From positions 1 through 29,460 of IMG/VR virus record IMGVR_UViG_3300020731_000062: DNA of 29,460 bases, one strand, 5' to 3'. The notes beneath the pieces were generated by a model. That model did no database searches, had not been told where the DNA came from, and was given only the letters and a program-made list of their open reading frames with translations. Of this stretch, positions 29,221-29,460 are shown one piece after another. Position 1 is the stretch's first letter; each line of letters opens with the position of its first letter. Both the position numbers and the translations under genes were made by a program. This DNA is from a virus.

Positions 29221-29460
29221 GCCGTCTGCCAAGGCAATTTAGGCGTAACAACAGTCGGATTGATCTGATTAGCAATCATCGTGTCCAATGCAGTTTGTGT
29301 TGCCGTTTGGTCAACGCCATTTTCATAAATCCAACTTAATACCTCTGCCTGTGTCAAATTGGCATAAGGGATGTATTGTTCATTAGGGTTGTAAACAATG
29401 TTGCAAGTGCTATAAATCCTTGCGGTATAGGGGACTGTTTGCCCATTTACTGTTTGGGTT
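29217..29460 (-). CDS. DUF7936-like phage protein, C-terminal part
   Basis: The gene enters from the right edge. The visible 80 residues include VPYTARIYSTCNIVYNP, then QAEVLSWIYENGVDQTATQT and INPTVVTPKLPWQTA before TGA at 29217-29219. The helix with W-x5-V followed by 'NP..V.PKLPW' is the end typical of a small protein found beside tail genes in T7-like and other podovirus-like phages (DUF7936, from memory). Upstream sequence is missing, so start and length are unknown. Confidence 0.7.
   Translation of the reverse strand, partial: TQTVNGQTVPYTARIYSTCNIVYNPNEQYIPYANLTQAEVLSWIYENGVDQTATQTALDTMIANQINPTVVTPKLPWQTA

Overview
This window is phage DNA, most likely from a short-tailed (podovirus-like) aquatic phage of a Gram-negative host. 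The host and habitat are inferred from the gene families: an LPD38 polyvalent protein, the tail and ejection protein set, a GTA-type 3TM holin and an M15 endolysin. Nothing in the sequence names the host. There are no tRNA genes, integrase or repressor in view. Genes are packed tightly with ATGA or TAATG overlaps and AAGGA-type ribosome binding sites.

Layout. (1) Positions 1-3925, minus strand: an operon of about 16 very small genes that runs off the left edge. Most belong to one repeating design: a start like MTKEE or MIKD, a helical body, an 'EREACAKI'-type motif and a terminal 'IRAR(G/K)'. Their gene junctions are reused almost word for word, and one gene (1244-2164) contains a fossil of such a junction. 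(2) Positions 3926-5505: about 1.6 kb without a convincing gene. On the minus strand I find two consensus-like sigma70 promoters, a strong intrinsic terminator, two promoter-proximal terminator-like hairpins, a block of operator-like dyads, and two large structured RNAs. One RNA (about 4727-3960) has the length and style of a GOLLD-like giant RNA. The other (about 5499-4879) is built from three homologous stem modules with compensatory base changes. G-U versus A-C asymmetry puts both on the minus strand. (3) Positions 5507-5818, minus: a small restriction-endonuclease-fold-like protein. (4) Positions 5889-10236, plus: the recombination and replication accessory operon, with a Cas4/RecB-like nuclease, an ERF annealing protein, an SSB-like protein, two paralogous coiled-coil proteins, a ribbon-helix-helix protein and two zinc-finger HNH-type nucleases. 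(5) Positions 10258-29460, minus: late genes. In transcription order these are a DUF7936-like protein (cut by the right edge), tiny membrane proteins, a frameshifted membrane protein, holin, M15 endolysin, a probable tail hub or nozzle protein, a small tail-associated protein, three low-complexity virion proteins, and finally a 2,989-residue polyvalent protein carrying a GHKL ATPase, a metzincin-like zinc protease motif and an LPD38 region.

Working model: the two nuclease/annealing genes provide phage recombination. The 1.6 kb RNA locus lies between two minus-strand transcription units and probably makes abundant structured RNA. The late operon builds the particle, lyses the cell and supplies a multidomain protein probably ejected with the DNA. 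The most novel items are the three-module RNA array, the giant RNA beside it, an exactly phased A_AAA_AAG slip site in the lysis region (28388-28394), and the gene-shuffling architecture of the left operon.
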